A stretch of DNA of 64,000 nucleotides from Metridium senile (taxonomy: Eukaryota > Cnidaria > Anthozoa > Actiniaria > Metridiidae): the NCBI GenBank assembly GCA_949775045.1, contig OX459103.1:2253501-2317500 (forward strand). The letters are read 5' to 3'. Below the pieces are notes generated by a model. That model did no database searches. It was not told the DNA's origin and was given only the letters and a program-made list of their open reading frames with translations. Positions 1 through 25,229 of the stretch are shown piece after piece. The position numbers were made by a program, and so were the translations under genes. Each line of letters opens with the position of its first letter. Positions within the stretch are counted from its first letter, which is position 1.

Positions 1-474
1 GTGTATTAATATTGAAAATAATACAACTAATTTTTGATTTAAAGATCAGGATTATTTTTAAGCAATGTTAATCCAGCTACATTTACAATTTACATTTTCT
101 TTTTGCATTATTTACATTTTTATTTCACTATATAGCTCAATATTTTTCTTTATTTTTAGTAACTAGTACAATCAAATATTACTAAAAACATGAACTTTAT
201 TTGCAACAATTGATGTAGAACTAACAGTACTTGTAAAATGCCGAAAAGTAAAGCATTTCAGTGTTGCATGAGCGCTGACATCCTGACCCTTATTCCCTCA
301 TGAATATTTCAGCTTTTATCCTCAGGTTTTAAGTTAGCAATTAAGCTGAAAAAAATTGTTTTTACTCAAATTGTCTCTAGAAGAATCAATGTGTTTAAAA
401 TTACAATTGTTTTATTTCTATATATCCTTGTAACCTTTTTGCTTCTGTCAGAAAATGTACCATATATAGCTTAA

Positions 475-930
475 GCTTCAGCTATAATCATTATGATAGT
501 TTATATTCAAAGAAAATCTCACTTATACTATATGTAACATTACTATGACGTGATATTTCTGCTAACCTCAATGCTTCAGCTATAGTGATGATTTCTATTC
601 AAAGAAAATCTCAGTTATTCTATAATACATTACTATTAAGTGATATTTTTGCTAATCTCAAAGCTTCAGCTACAACATTATGATGGTTTATATTCAAAGA
701 AAATCTCTCTTATTCTATTAAACATTACTATTAAGTGATAGTTTTGCTGACTTCAAAGCTTCAGCTATAATCTTATGATGATATATATTCAAAGAAAAAT
801 CTCACTTATTCTATAATACATTACTATTAAGTGATATTTTTGCTAACATCAAAGCTTCAGCAGCTATAATTATGATGATTTATATTCAAAGAAAATCTCA
901 CTTATTCTATAATACATATTTCTGCCAACC
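475..930. repeat. Minisatellite, about 95-bp unit, 5 copies
   Basis: Units begin with GCTTCAGCTA at about 475, 573, 663, 758 and 854. Each continues with a conserved ATTCAAAGAAAATCTC block and ATTACTATTAAGTGATA. Copies differ by small indels and substitutions, so this is an old, diverged tandem array in an intron. Confidence 0.85.
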
Positions 931-1432
931 TCAAAACCTGAAATAGATATATTTTATGTATCTGTTTTGTGGCGTGCAAGTTATTATTTTTTAAACACTA
1001 TCTATACACGCACTGAAAACTAGAAGTCCTCTTAAAACTACATGTTGTAGTTTCATGGTTTAAAAAGGCATAGAACTATAAGTACTTATAGACTACATTA
1101 CATCAATGCAATGTTGTAGAACTTTGTATATGGTCCAAGTAACGCTTGACTGCTCTGAAAATGATGAAGGAGAAGATCGTAAGAATTAGTATTAGCTAAA
1201 GTATAACATGATGTTTATTAGAAGCTGTATATTGTAGACATCAAACATCATATTTATTATTATTGAATAACTCTACTATCATCATTGTCACTATAGAAGG
1301 GAAAAGGCAATTCCCACCTCGAGAAATTGAAATATTGTTAAATTTGTAGATATTTTCTCTTGCTTACTTTTTTACCATTTGATGTTGTTTACCGTATATA
1401 TTTCAGGCACTCAAACAATCTCATAATATTTA

Positions 1433-1471
1433 TTGTTGTTATTATTATTGTTATTGTTGTTGTTGTTGTTG

Positions 1472-1547
<76 letters not shown>

Positions 1548-1560
1548 TATTATTGTTGAC
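1433..1560. repeat. (GTT/ATT)n microsatellite
   Basis: Runs of GTT change into a long uninterrupted ATT array of more than 30 units. The long Ile/Val open frame across it is a repeat artefact. Confidence 0.9.
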
Positions 1561-1582
1561 TAGCCCTACCATGACCATAATA

Positions 1583-1842
1583 TTACACTGAATAACTTAG
1601 AATATCTTTCTAGTATTTTTTCTTGTAGAAGCAAAGCTTTACTATTGTCACTATTGTTATATTAATCCACAAATCTATTGTTCCCATCATTATCATTATT
1701 ATGATTATTATTTTTGACAGTACCTTTTAGGCCATATACACTGCAGAATAACTTAGGATATCTTTCTAGTATTTTCTCTTGTAGAAGCAAAGCTTTACTA
1801 TTGTCACTATTGTTATATTAATCCACCAATCTATTGTTCCCA
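1583..1842. repeat. Tandem duplication flanking the first visible aPKC exon acceptor
   Basis: A segment of about 105 bp at 1583-1687 is repeated almost exactly at 1738-1842. It includes the polypyrimidine-like stretch CTATTGTTCCCA just before the exon. Only the second copy ends in CAG and can serve as the 3' splice site; the first ends in CAT. Confidence 0.85.
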
Positions 1843-1843
1843 G

Positions 1844-15558
<13,715 letters not shown>

Positions 15559-16002
15559 TGTCATATAAACCTCTCTTTATCGAACATCTTAGTAACATAG
15601 TTGCCATGGTGGTCGTATTATTGGGGTTGTATTGTTATATCATATGAATCTCTTTATATCGAACATCTTACCCCGCGTAGTAAAATATTAATCATGGTGG
15701 TCGTATTCGCCGGTTCATCAAAATAGTCATATTATTGATAAGTGTTTATTTGGAGGTTACACTGTCCCTATTTTTACGCAAAAACTCCCAAGTTTAAGCT
15801 CTCTGATTACGTCTTTAACCACAATTTTCATTTCTTTTCAACAAATCATTTTGTTGTAAAAGTAGAGGATGTTTTGAAATCAAACCATTGTAAGGAATTG
15901 GTTGTATTTAGCAATAATATTTAGCATAATTCTAGTCGTAAGAGTTCATATAAATAGTAAGAAAATATCGCCTCTCAATCTAGCGCTGTCAAGAACTGTT
16001 AA

Positions 16003-16626
16003 GGTGACTGGTTACTTTTGGAAATAATGATAAACTTTTCTTTAAACTACGATTTATTAATGTGAAATTTAATGCTGATTACAAATATGAAAAGAGCTTG
16101 TTTTCGAGATAATCAGCATTTAATGGATGCCTCCTTGCGAGATTTTGAAGAAAAACTTGCAAAAAATGGAAGCGATATTAAAAAAATCACATCTCATAAG
16201 AAAATAGTTTTTTTTCATACTATATCAAACACAAATGCTGGGTAATTAATCATTCTAAAATACAACATGAATAGTTTTGAATAAAAGACAAAGAAATACC
16301 TTGATCTGTCATATTTTGTCCTTTCAGTGCTTTCAAAACTCGCATGAAGTCGGACAAAAAATCCTACGAAAATCTATTTTTTTTTACGTTAGAAAAATTA
16401 ACTTTTTGAAAAACTTTGATATAACGTAGACTTTATTATGTTCTTTCAACTAAGCATAAAGAAAGTATAGGGACCCGTGCAAAATTCGAGGGTTTTGCCC
16501 TGTTGAAGCTCAAAACGTGTATGGTTCCTTAATAAAATTTTGTATTTTTTCAGCGGTTTTTGTGCGCGCGCGCACATCGTGGGCTCGAATCGAACGTTCA
16601 AAAGCGTTCAAAAGTAGCCAGTCACC
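16003..16626. mobile_element. TTAA-flanked non-autonomous element (family GGTGACTGG), intact copy
   Basis: The ends GGTGACTGG(T/C)TACTTTTG are inverted repeats, directly bounded by TTAA at 15999-16002 and 16627-16630. TTAA duplications are the signature of piggyBac-type transposition. It is 624 bp with no transposase. A second, interrupted copy starts at 48901 and shares long internal stretches (TACCTTGATCTGTCATATTT and others). Confidence 0.82.
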
Positions 16627-17084
16627 TTAAATCCAAAAAATCTTAATGAATATATAGTGAATACAAAGTTAGGTACTTTAAAAATTGCTATCGATAAATC
16701 GCTCGTTGTCGAACGCGACACAACTTTCTTTCTGAATTAGATTGTGTATATAAACTTAGCTAATTTCTCTTCGCTCCCTTGAAATAAGTAGTTCAGGTTT
16801 GCTGGATCGAACAAGAATTACTTGGCGGGGTAGTGTTAGGGTTATTGGATCAAAGGCTCCTCCCAGTGGTATTTTAGCTACCACTGTACTTGCGCGCAGT
16901 TTGACATATTATGGGATTTCATTCTCATTTCCCAGAGGTGCTTTGGGGGTGGGAATGATTAGATTTTAGTATCTTGTGAATTAATAGTATTGATAATAAT
17001 AAAACTCTATAAAATTGTCAGTTTTTTTTATTAAAACGTGTTATTATGGTAACAGGTATTTGTTTATTATTTTAAATAGAAACT

Positions 17085-17350
17085 AGCGAGTAAACTAGCC
17101 TCCTCATAAGAAATTCTGAAGAACTGGGGAACAACACCTGCCTCTCCCCCTTCCCTGCTCATTTTTCTTCTCCTCACCACAGGAATCCCGATAAAAAGAT
17201 ATAAATTATAAAAGATGCCTGCGGAAGAGGCTTAAGTATAGGCTGTGTCAGTGTTGATATAAACGATAGGTAATATAATGAAATTTGTAACAACGTAAAA
17301 AATGTTGACTTAACTTCACTGACGTTTCGAGCTTTAGCCCTTCGTTGGAT
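17085..17350 (-). mobile_element. Penelope-type terminal fragment with decayed hammerhead core, minus strand
   Basis: Read on the minus strand, it carries CCAACGA-(AGGGCTAAAGCTC)-GAAACGTCAG (17318-17347), followed by GTTAAGTCAACATTTTTTAC and GTTGTTACAAATTTC. It ends near GTTTACTCGCTAGTTTC at 17085. This is the same family as 1950-2235. The hammerhead core has substitutions at invariant positions, so catalysis is unlikely. Confidence 0.5.
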
Positions 17351-18299
17351 TTAAAAAGTTAGACTAAGAGAGATACTAAGTATAAATATGAAGCGGTAAA
17401 AGTGATGAACCCATCAAAAAGTGATAGAAAATTTAGGAGCACGGTGTTAGAAATTTCACTATATTCCCTATTTATTATCACCCACCCATAGTAATGAGAA
17501 AGACAAGAATAGCACAATAATATTATTATGTCATGGCGCAGTTATCATACCTCTATCAAGATGTATCATTTGATGTACTTTTTATTACAAAAAAATGTGT
17601 TATTACACTGTCTACTACTAAATGTACATTGATGATGAATAAAGAGCTATAATTGGCCTCAATGGAATTTGTACATGTTTTAGACTTTATCAAAAATGGT
17701 TATCGCTGCTGAAGCTGCAGTTAGCAATCAAAAGATTGCAATTAGATGATGTTGGTAATATGAACATAATTTGTTAATGTATTACACATTTTTATAGAAT
17801 ATTTGCTTCATTATCTACCACCGCAGCAACTTATCCAAAGTTTAACATATGTCCAAAAGCAGCCAAAACTAGAAGGGATTTTTAATCCAAAACAGCTAAT
17901 TTTGCAACCTAGTTCATAGGACCTTATCTCTTCACTTTTCCCACCCCAACCAAAAGCGAGGGATAAGGTCATGGGAAAGAGGTTGCCAATTTTGCAGAGA
18001 TTTTGTGTATATATATGATTAAATTAAGGTACCAGTAACCAAAATATTGCACACAAATCACATCATGATATAAGGTGCCGTTGCACTGCAATTTTTCTTG
18101 GCAACTTGTCTTGCAATTCTTTAATAACACAAGTTGCAGGTGAATAATTTCAGTGTATATGTAACAGAGGATGTGTCATATTTTTTGTGGCTGCCGACAG
18201 GAATCCGCAAAGTAGAATGCAGTTCTACTTTTCAAAATAAAGCCCAGCAATGCAACACCACACTTTCAAGCATTGCAAGCCAAAATTGCAGTGTAATAG

Positions 18300-18576
18300 C
18301 ACAGGGAGCCCAAGCACATCACTTGTGATGTTTTACAGTAAATGTATGGAGTCGCGAAATATCCTTTCACTGTGCCTCAAATATACAATAATAAAGACTT
18401 TTTCTAATTGAGCTAAAACTCAGTCACAGACTAGAAAACAGTTATACACATGTCAACTATCTACGTCAAAAAAGTCTTTATTATTGTATATTTGAGGCAA
18501 AGTGAAATGATATTTCGCGACTCCATACATAATTTTACTGTAAAACATCACAAGTGACACGCTTGGGCTCCCTGTG
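18300..18576. mobile_element. Foldback element with 7-bp target duplication (CACAGGGAGCC ends)
   Basis: CACAGGGAGCCCAAGC at 18300 pairs with its complement ending at 18576, and the arms pair over more than 100 bp. GTAATAG lies directly outside both ends (18293-18299 and 18577-18583). The element at 35546-35744 has related ends and also a 7-bp duplication. Confidence 0.82.
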
Positions 18577-18653
18577 GTAATAGTGACTTTACAAATATTT
18601 GTACAAAATAACAGCCACTAAACCAACTATTACTATAAAGTATATTTTTTGTT

Positions 18654-21600
18654 TTAAGCGCACAATGTAGCGTCTATCTGTTTTAGTTCTGGTAAAGCGA
18701 GTTTAACCTTTCTTCTGTAAGCTGAAGCTGCCTCGAAGTAGATAGGGTTTCTTTCCAAGTAGATTGTAGTTAGTTTACAGCTCTTTAGCTCCTCAAGGTC
18801 CTCCCAGTTATCAAGCTTGTTGTCATTAAACTATGGAAGAACACACGAAGAAGAAAAAACGTTGACTTATGAGTGAAATGAATTAATGGATTGTCCAATT
18901 TCACTATGAAGTCACATCAAAACATTCTATTGTCTTAACGCTAAGGATCATGGACGCCAGTGGGGGACAGATTTATAACAATAATACGAGAATACACAAT
19001 AAAATTGCATTTTCAAGACGGAGAGGAAAGAAATGACAACAAAATGCCATAAATATGAAAGTATAAACATAGACACATAACATACATAAAAACTAGATAA
19101 TATGAAGCTCGATTTTCAAAGAGAAGGAAGATTTAGTTGAAATTGCCATTGTTCTCGGCGATTCTATCCCCCACTGTAAACACAATGTGACGTCATAATG
19201 AAATAAGGCAATTACAGTGGTACCTCTATTAAGCGGTCACCCTCGGGACTTTCAAAAAAATGAATCAATAGATGAATCAATCAATCAATGGATGAATCAA
19301 TAAATGCATGAGTAAACCAATAAATAAATGAATGAATGGATAAATAAATAAATGGATGAAGGAACGAACGAACAAAAGAAGGAAGAGAGGGAGGATAATT
19401 TTCAAATAAACTAACCCAAAACTCATCCAGATTAACGAGATGAGAAACGTTTTTTATCCTTGAGATTCTGTTGGATGCCAGGTCTAAAGTTGTTAGCTTT
19501 ACCTAAAAAATAATGATAGCTTAGTTGGACAGGTATTTCAATAGTATCATAACGATCATCATTAGCATCATAATGATCATCATCATAAAAATCACTAACA
19601 TCAACAGCACCGCAATCTTAACCATATCATAATCATCATTGTCATCAACAACATTACAATCATCCCAAACATAATCATTATTATCATTAGCATCATAATG
19701 ATCATCATCATAAAAATCACTAACATCAACAGCACCGCAATCTTAACCATATCATAATCATCATTGTCATCAACAACATTACAATCATCCCAAACATAAT
19801 CATTATTATCATTAGCATCATAATGATCATCATCATAAAAATCACTAACATCAACAGCACCGCAATCTTAACCATATCATAATCATCATTGTCATCAACA
19901 ACATTACAATCATCCCAAACATAATCATTATTATCATTAGCATCATAATGATCATTAAAATCACCATCATGTCATTAAAATTACCATCATCAACAACATC
20001 GCAAACATCACCATATCATAATCACCATCAACAACAACATTTCACATCATCATTAGGATCATCATCAAATGCTATCATCATCATCGACAACATTGCCATA
20101 TCATGATCATCACCCCCATCATCATTAGGATGATATCATTATTATCATCATAATTCATAGTATCATCACCAAATGAATATAATTAGAGCAGATTTCGTAT
20201 GACTCTGAAAAGTTCAGTGCCTTGTGTGTGCCTTGACACGACCCCAGGCAACTCGGGGGGTAAAGTTGGGGGTCTGACAAATTTTTTTGGGTTGACAATT
20301 TTCGTTCTGGGTATTTTTTGGAAGGGTCAAGAGACCTGCCAAATATTTTTTTAGGTCTTAAAAAGAAACCTGTATTTTTGAGGGTTTTCACATCTCTGAG
20401 TTCAATTTTTTTTCGATCCATGTACCAGAAAAATATTTGTTTTCTGCAAGGTGTGAGTTCAGTAAAGAAACATACTAATAATTACAATAAAGAAGACAAT
20501 TGGTCTTGTATTTTTTTTGGGTCGAAATTTGCATGCAATGTATTTTTGGGGTGTAAAATTTCAGGTTTGAGTATTTTTTTTTGGGGGGGGGGGGGGTTGC
20601 AATATGAAGCTCCGTTGGACCCCCCACCCCCCCTGTCATTTTATCCCCCCAGTACATTGCCTGGGGACAGGACCTTGATGTTTCCAGAATGTTTTGATAC
20701 CTCGCTGTGCCTTGATGCTTTTCATAGTCATACCAAATATGCTCTATCAAAATCATCATCTCCATCATTATCTTACTAGTTTATCCAGTCCTTTTATTTC
20801 CTCTATTCCATTATGACTGATGTACAGCTCCTCCAAGTTAACAAGACCATCTAGTCCTTTGAGCTCTACAATACGATTACTCTGTAAAAGAACAAAATAT
20901 GAAATGGAATCATCTTAAGTTGTGGGAAACCTTTTCCCTGAAACGCCACTCACTAGTTTCCCTTCTCCGTATCAATTTACCATTCTAAAGTATAAAAATT
21001 ACCCTTTTAATCCGCCAAGTTTTACAACTGTTTCCGTCTACAAAAAAACAAGTGCTTCAGCACAATAACGAGGGTAACCACAGGTAGCCCAGTTTTTACA
21101 TTTTTGTCATAAAAAGTTGTAAATTCTATTAAAAAATTCATGAATAATTAATGAGACATTTTCAAAAGAAATCATGACCATGACGAGTGTTGTAAATCTG
21201 ATACAACACTAGTGTTGTATATCCTGATTTGCATAAGTTTTAACTGGTAATTTTACGGCAAAATTTATTTTAATCTTGAAAATTTTGGTAAAATATGAAA
21301 GAGCTAACCTAGACATTTTTTAAGTAGTTTACAACATTCGCGTCCGTGTTGTATCGGCGATACAATCGCGCGCCTTCGGCTTGCGATTGTATCTGCCGAT
21401 ACAACACGGCCGCTCATGTTGTAAACACTACAAATTACTTTTTGTTATTTTACTTTGCATGTTGTTACCTGTATGCTGAGTACTTTCAAATTCACAAGAG
21501 AGTCCAGATTCTAGAATTAAATTCAAAACATCAATCATTAGAGAACATATAGACATTATCCTGTGGAAATGCACCTTTTGTTAAATAGTACAGCGGTGCT

Positions 21601-24600
21601 AGATAACGTGGAAATGGAGTATTTTGACTCCATCTACAAGTTAATGAACATGAAAATTATCTAGTAAGTTTAATATAGAAGAATTTGTTTAAAAATAAAT
21701 GGAGCCACTATGACTTCAAAATATAATAATTATTGAAATTTGTTAAATAAATGTTTCAAAAATAAACTTTGCATTTGTCATAGGCATAATTCAATTATCA
21801 CAATTATCACTTAATATCGAATATTAAAATATTGATTTTTAGTTTTACTAATCGTTGGGATACTTGATTCTTTAATGAGTAGATTATCATATTCAAACAT
21901 TCCTACATTTTGTAGAGCAGTTTTATAGAATTATATATACAGACCTGTAAGCTTGTGATTTTGTTTTTGCCAACAAATAAACTTTCCAACTTAGTGAAAT
22001 GTTCAAGTCCCTCGAGAACCTGAAAGAAGTAAAAATCTTGATTTGTAACAAACTTATTTTGTTTCACAGAAACAAGAAAGAGAGGGAAGGAGGAAGGAGG
22101 AAGGAGGAAGAAGGGCAAAAAGCAAGTAAGAGAGGAAGGGAGGAATTAGGTATGGAGGAAGGAGGGTAGAAAGGAAGTAACAGTGGTAGGCGGGAAAGAA
22201 GGAAGGAAGGGCCGGAGAAAGAGAGAAATGATTCTAGGAAGGAAGAAAAACAACAAAGTGATGTTTACCCTTATCTTGTTGGCTCCAAGTTCAAGCATTT
22301 GCACATTTACCAAGGTCTCAAGGTTTTCAATTTTACATATTTTGTTTTGAACCAAGAATAGTTTCTCTATTTTTGTTAATGTTTCCAAGTTTTCAATTAC
22401 TTTGATCAAATTGAATGATAGATCCAAAATCCTACAATAAATAAATAAATAAAAAGAAACAACAAATTAAATCCATCAAATAAAATAATGAATGAATGAA
22501 CAAGTACATGTTGAATGAAAAAATGAATGAATACATGCAGGAGCAAATAATCCAATGGATGAATGAATGGATGGAGGAATGAATGAATGGATGGATGGAT
22601 GAATGAATGGATGGACGAATGAATGAATGAATGAATGAATGAATGAATGAATGAATGAATGAATGAATGAATGAATGAATGATTAAATAAATGAACAAAT
22701 GAATGAATAGATGAATGGATAAATGAATGGATAAATGAATAATTGAATGAATGAATGGATGAATAAATAAATGAACGAATGAATAGATGAATGGATAAAT
22801 GAATGTATGAATGAATGGATAAATGAATGGATAAATGAAGGAAGGAAGGAAGGAAGGAAGGAATGAAAATTGTTAGATCTACAAGAGTTTTAAACAAGTT
22901 TAAGATACTTACGTGAGTCCAGTTAGCTGTTCAATATTTTCAATCTTTGTTATCTGGTTGTCATACACGTCCAGCTCTTCTAAAGATGTCAAAGTTGAGA
23001 GGTTTTCAAGCTGCTTGATTTTATTCCTTCTTAGACAGAGTGACTACAAAGATAAACAGAACATCACATTTTTGACCAGCACCACAGTTTATAACATCAA
23101 AAATAATCAACAATAACTTGCAGAAATTCTCCCAAAAAATAGTCAAAAAATTGAACCAAGAATTGGACATGTAAAACAGATTGTATACTTCTTGTATGAT
23201 ACACTTGACTCTGGTTTATACTAGCGACATATAAGCATAGTATAAGCATAAGCAACATACACGCAGACTAAGTGAAGGATTTTTCAACTACTGTAGGTGT
23301 GAGAAAAGACAAGTGCAGCTAATGAGCAAAGCCCAACTGAGTCTGTGTATGTTGCTTATGTCGCTAGTCAGTACATGAACCAGGCTTTACTATTAGACAA
23401 AGTCAGACTGTTATTACATTTGTATTATTATTATTATTATTGACAATAAACCTTTCTGAATGAAGCAGCTCATCATACACAAATGGCCAGCAACAATCAT
23501 GTACAAAAAACCTTGGGACATTATCTGTTTTTTTTTACATGAAAAATATTTCAACATCATTTATCCATTTCCCCCTCTCCCCTGAATCAATGTTAATTGA
23601 ATTGTGGGAATGTGAAACGGTTGTCATTTGAAAGACCAATCAACATTGTTTAGGGGGAAAGGGGGTTTGCAAATCAAATTGATAGATTTTGTATATTTTT
23701 TGAAACGCAAACAAAAACGCTCATAAAAAAGTGACCAACAATTTTGCACATGATTGAAGCCTCACTTTGAGTTAGTAAAACAAAAGCACCATGTGTCAGA
23801 GTGAGGATTGCCAGGTATTTGTATATGATCAGCTGCTATGTAAGAAATATGTTTAGGTATGTGTACTGTACTGAATCAGACAGTTGTTGTCACTATAGTT
23901 ACCTTGATACATGTCAGTCTTTCAAAGTGTTCAATCTTCTCTAGTTTGATATGAGTTAAATCTACATACTGTAAAATCAATCAATCATTCAATCAGTAAG
24001 TCAACCAATCACCTTGTCAATCAATCCATAAATCAATCTGTCAATCAATCAACTAATCATTCAATAATCAATCTGTCTGTCAATCAATTCATTAATTCAT
24101 CCTTCTAAAACTCATGAATAATTAATGAAGAGAAAACAAAGACAAAATCACTAGCGTGAAGGAGTTTGAAATCTGATGAAACACTTGCATAAAATTAAGC
24201 TAACTTCGCTTTGAATTTCTCCAATAATTATCCAATAATTTGAGAAGTAATATCCAACACTTGAAAGGGTGATTCATCAGGTTTTCAAACACCTTAAAAT
24301 GGGCCCAAAAAAACTCGGCTGTACGTGCCTCGTTTTTTCAACCCATTTTTCGGTGTTTGAAAACCTGATGAAACACTCTTTCTCGTGTTTGATATATTAC
24401 ATCCAACATCGATAAATCAAAGCAGTCAAGTCCAGCAACCAATCAATCATTCAATCAATCATTCAATCAATCAATAATTAATTCAATTAATCAAAAAATG
24501 TATTTTAAGTTATTGAAGGAATATTTAAAATATTCAAAACTAATTTCTGGTATAATCAAAAATTGATAAGCAAAATTGTTAATTAGTAGGTGTGACACTT

Positions 24601-24903
24601 AAACATTCCTACGAAAAAAACAAAGCTTTTCCGACAAAAATCGATAGGAAAAATTGTACAAAACTATGCGAATTTTTTCAAGATTGTTTTGACAGTAAAT
24701 TTAACGACGAAACGTTTTGAGAAGATAAACCCACCTCGCTGTCCGGTTGTAGCTGGAGAACTTTTGTTACAGCGGAATCTACAAAATATATTAACTTACG
24801 ATTACTGGGAGAACATAAAACATTAAACTAAGCGTAGGATTTGTTATGTTTTACCGTCACTTTCGTTGGCAGTTGGACTTCCTGGATTTCCATCTTCCGC
24901 CAT
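18654..24903 (-). CDS. PPP1R7: Protein phosphatase 1 regulatory subunit 7 (sds22), complete
   Basis: Leucine-rich-repeat partner of the PP1 catalytic subunit. Ten minus-strand exons in coding order: 24855-24903, 24735-24778, 23903-23968, 22913-23043, 22269-22431, 21945-22019, 21469-21510, 20777-20881, 19416-19502 and 18654-18830. Phases agree and the product is 312 residues. A short acidic N-terminus (MAEDG...) precedes YVDLTHIKLEKIEHFE, then a ladder of about eleven 22-residue repeats of sds22 type (LxxLxLxxNxIxxIENLxxL; for example LVQNKICKIENLETL and LFVGKNKITSLQ). The C-terminal cap is FNDNKL...TTIYLERNP...RRKVKLALPELKQIDAT, ending DATLCA instead of the usual DATFVRF. Human PPP1R7 is 360 residues; the difference is the shorter N-terminus. 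I chose the start at 24903 because that frame alone joins in phase to exon 2. Confidence 0.96.
19560..20160. repeat. 125-bp tandem repeat (3 copies) within ATC-rich DNA
   Basis: ATTAGCATCATAATGATC recurs at about 19561, 19686, 19811 and 19936, so the period is 125 bp. The first three units are almost identical. It lies in a PPP1R7 intron. Confidence 0.9.
21140..21440. mobile_element. Hairpin-bearing repeat, form A (PPP1R7 intron)
   Basis: It opens with TTCATGAATAATTAATGA. It contains a small hairpin (GTTGTAAATCTGATACAACA...) and ends in a long CG-rich hairpin (GTTTACAACAT... to ATGTTGTAAAC, 21317-21426). A second element in the same gene (24105-24400) has the same opening and the same order of hairpins but different arm sequences. 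Confidence 0.6.
22441..22865. repeat. (GAAT)n imperfect tetranucleotide array
   Basis: About 400 bp of GAAT, GGAT and AAAT tetranucleotides directly upstream (in gene sense) of the acceptor of PPP1R7 exon 22269-22431. Ser/Ile/His-rich frames are artefacts. Confidence 0.9.
24105..24400. mobile_element. Hairpin-bearing repeat, form B (PPP1R7 intron)
   Basis: It opens CTCATGAATAATTAATGA, has GTTTGAAATCTGATGAAACA, and ends with a large hairpin whose arms read AGTGTTTCATCAGGTTTTCA (reverse sense) and TGTTTGAAAACCTGATGAAA (24267-24385). Overall design matches form A at 21140. Confidence 0.6.
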
Positions 24904-25229
24904 TTTGAAGTTTTCTCCAGTCCTCCTCCTTTGCAAACCACAGGAAGACCAACCAAACTGGTGGCTGGTGTCTTTTTATGATTTTCTTTCAAATGATTTT
25001 TACTTTCCATTATAAAACCAACATAAGTGTTTTAACTTACTGATAAATTTACTCATAAACTTATCCTTTTATAAAAATTTATATCTAATTTTCGAGTAAA
25101 CACAACTCAAGTTGTACATTAGCAATGATTGGGTCTCCTGTGTACTAGCGAGCAACGCCTGATCAAAAATCGATTTCACTTTCTCATTGAGCACAAAGTG
25201 TGTTGGAAAAAATCTTATTTTTTATCTTC
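24904..25229. promoter_or_regulatory. Candidate bidirectional promoter between PPP1R7 and PIGP
   Basis: Only 326 bp separate the two divergent start codons, so both 5' UTRs and core promoters should lie here. ATTGG (CCAAT on the other strand) at 25127-25131 is the only familiar element I can point to. I see no convincing TATA box. Confidence 0.55.

Larger units (their letters stand above)
1..1843 (+). other. aPKC upstream intron (partial)
   Basis: No exon could be recognised here. The stretch holds a roughly 95-bp tandem repeat (475-930), an ATT-type microsatellite (1433-1560) and a duplicated segment that leads into the first visible aPKC acceptor. The first visible exon begins with two bases of a split codon, so the previous exon ends in phase 1 somewhere before the window or unseen here. 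Confidence 0.7.
15559..18653. other. Intergenic region between convergent aPKC and PPP1R7
   Basis: It holds the aPKC 3' UTR, a TTAA-flanked element (16003-16626), a Penelope-type fragment (17085-17350), a possible plus-strand poly(A) signal AATAAA at 17638-17643, and a 7-bp-duplication element (18300-18576). I see no further gene. Confidence 0.7.

Noticed and set aside
20318..20779. Frames of 97-153 codons around 20155-20780
   Set aside because: Non-conserved composition, homopolymer-rich (poly-G at about 20583), and inside a PPP1R7 intron.
24828..25010. Alternative PPP1R7 N-terminus starting MESKNHLKENH at 25010
   Set aside because: That frame cannot join exon 2 without a stop. The frame starting at 24903 joins in phase and leads into the conserved domain.
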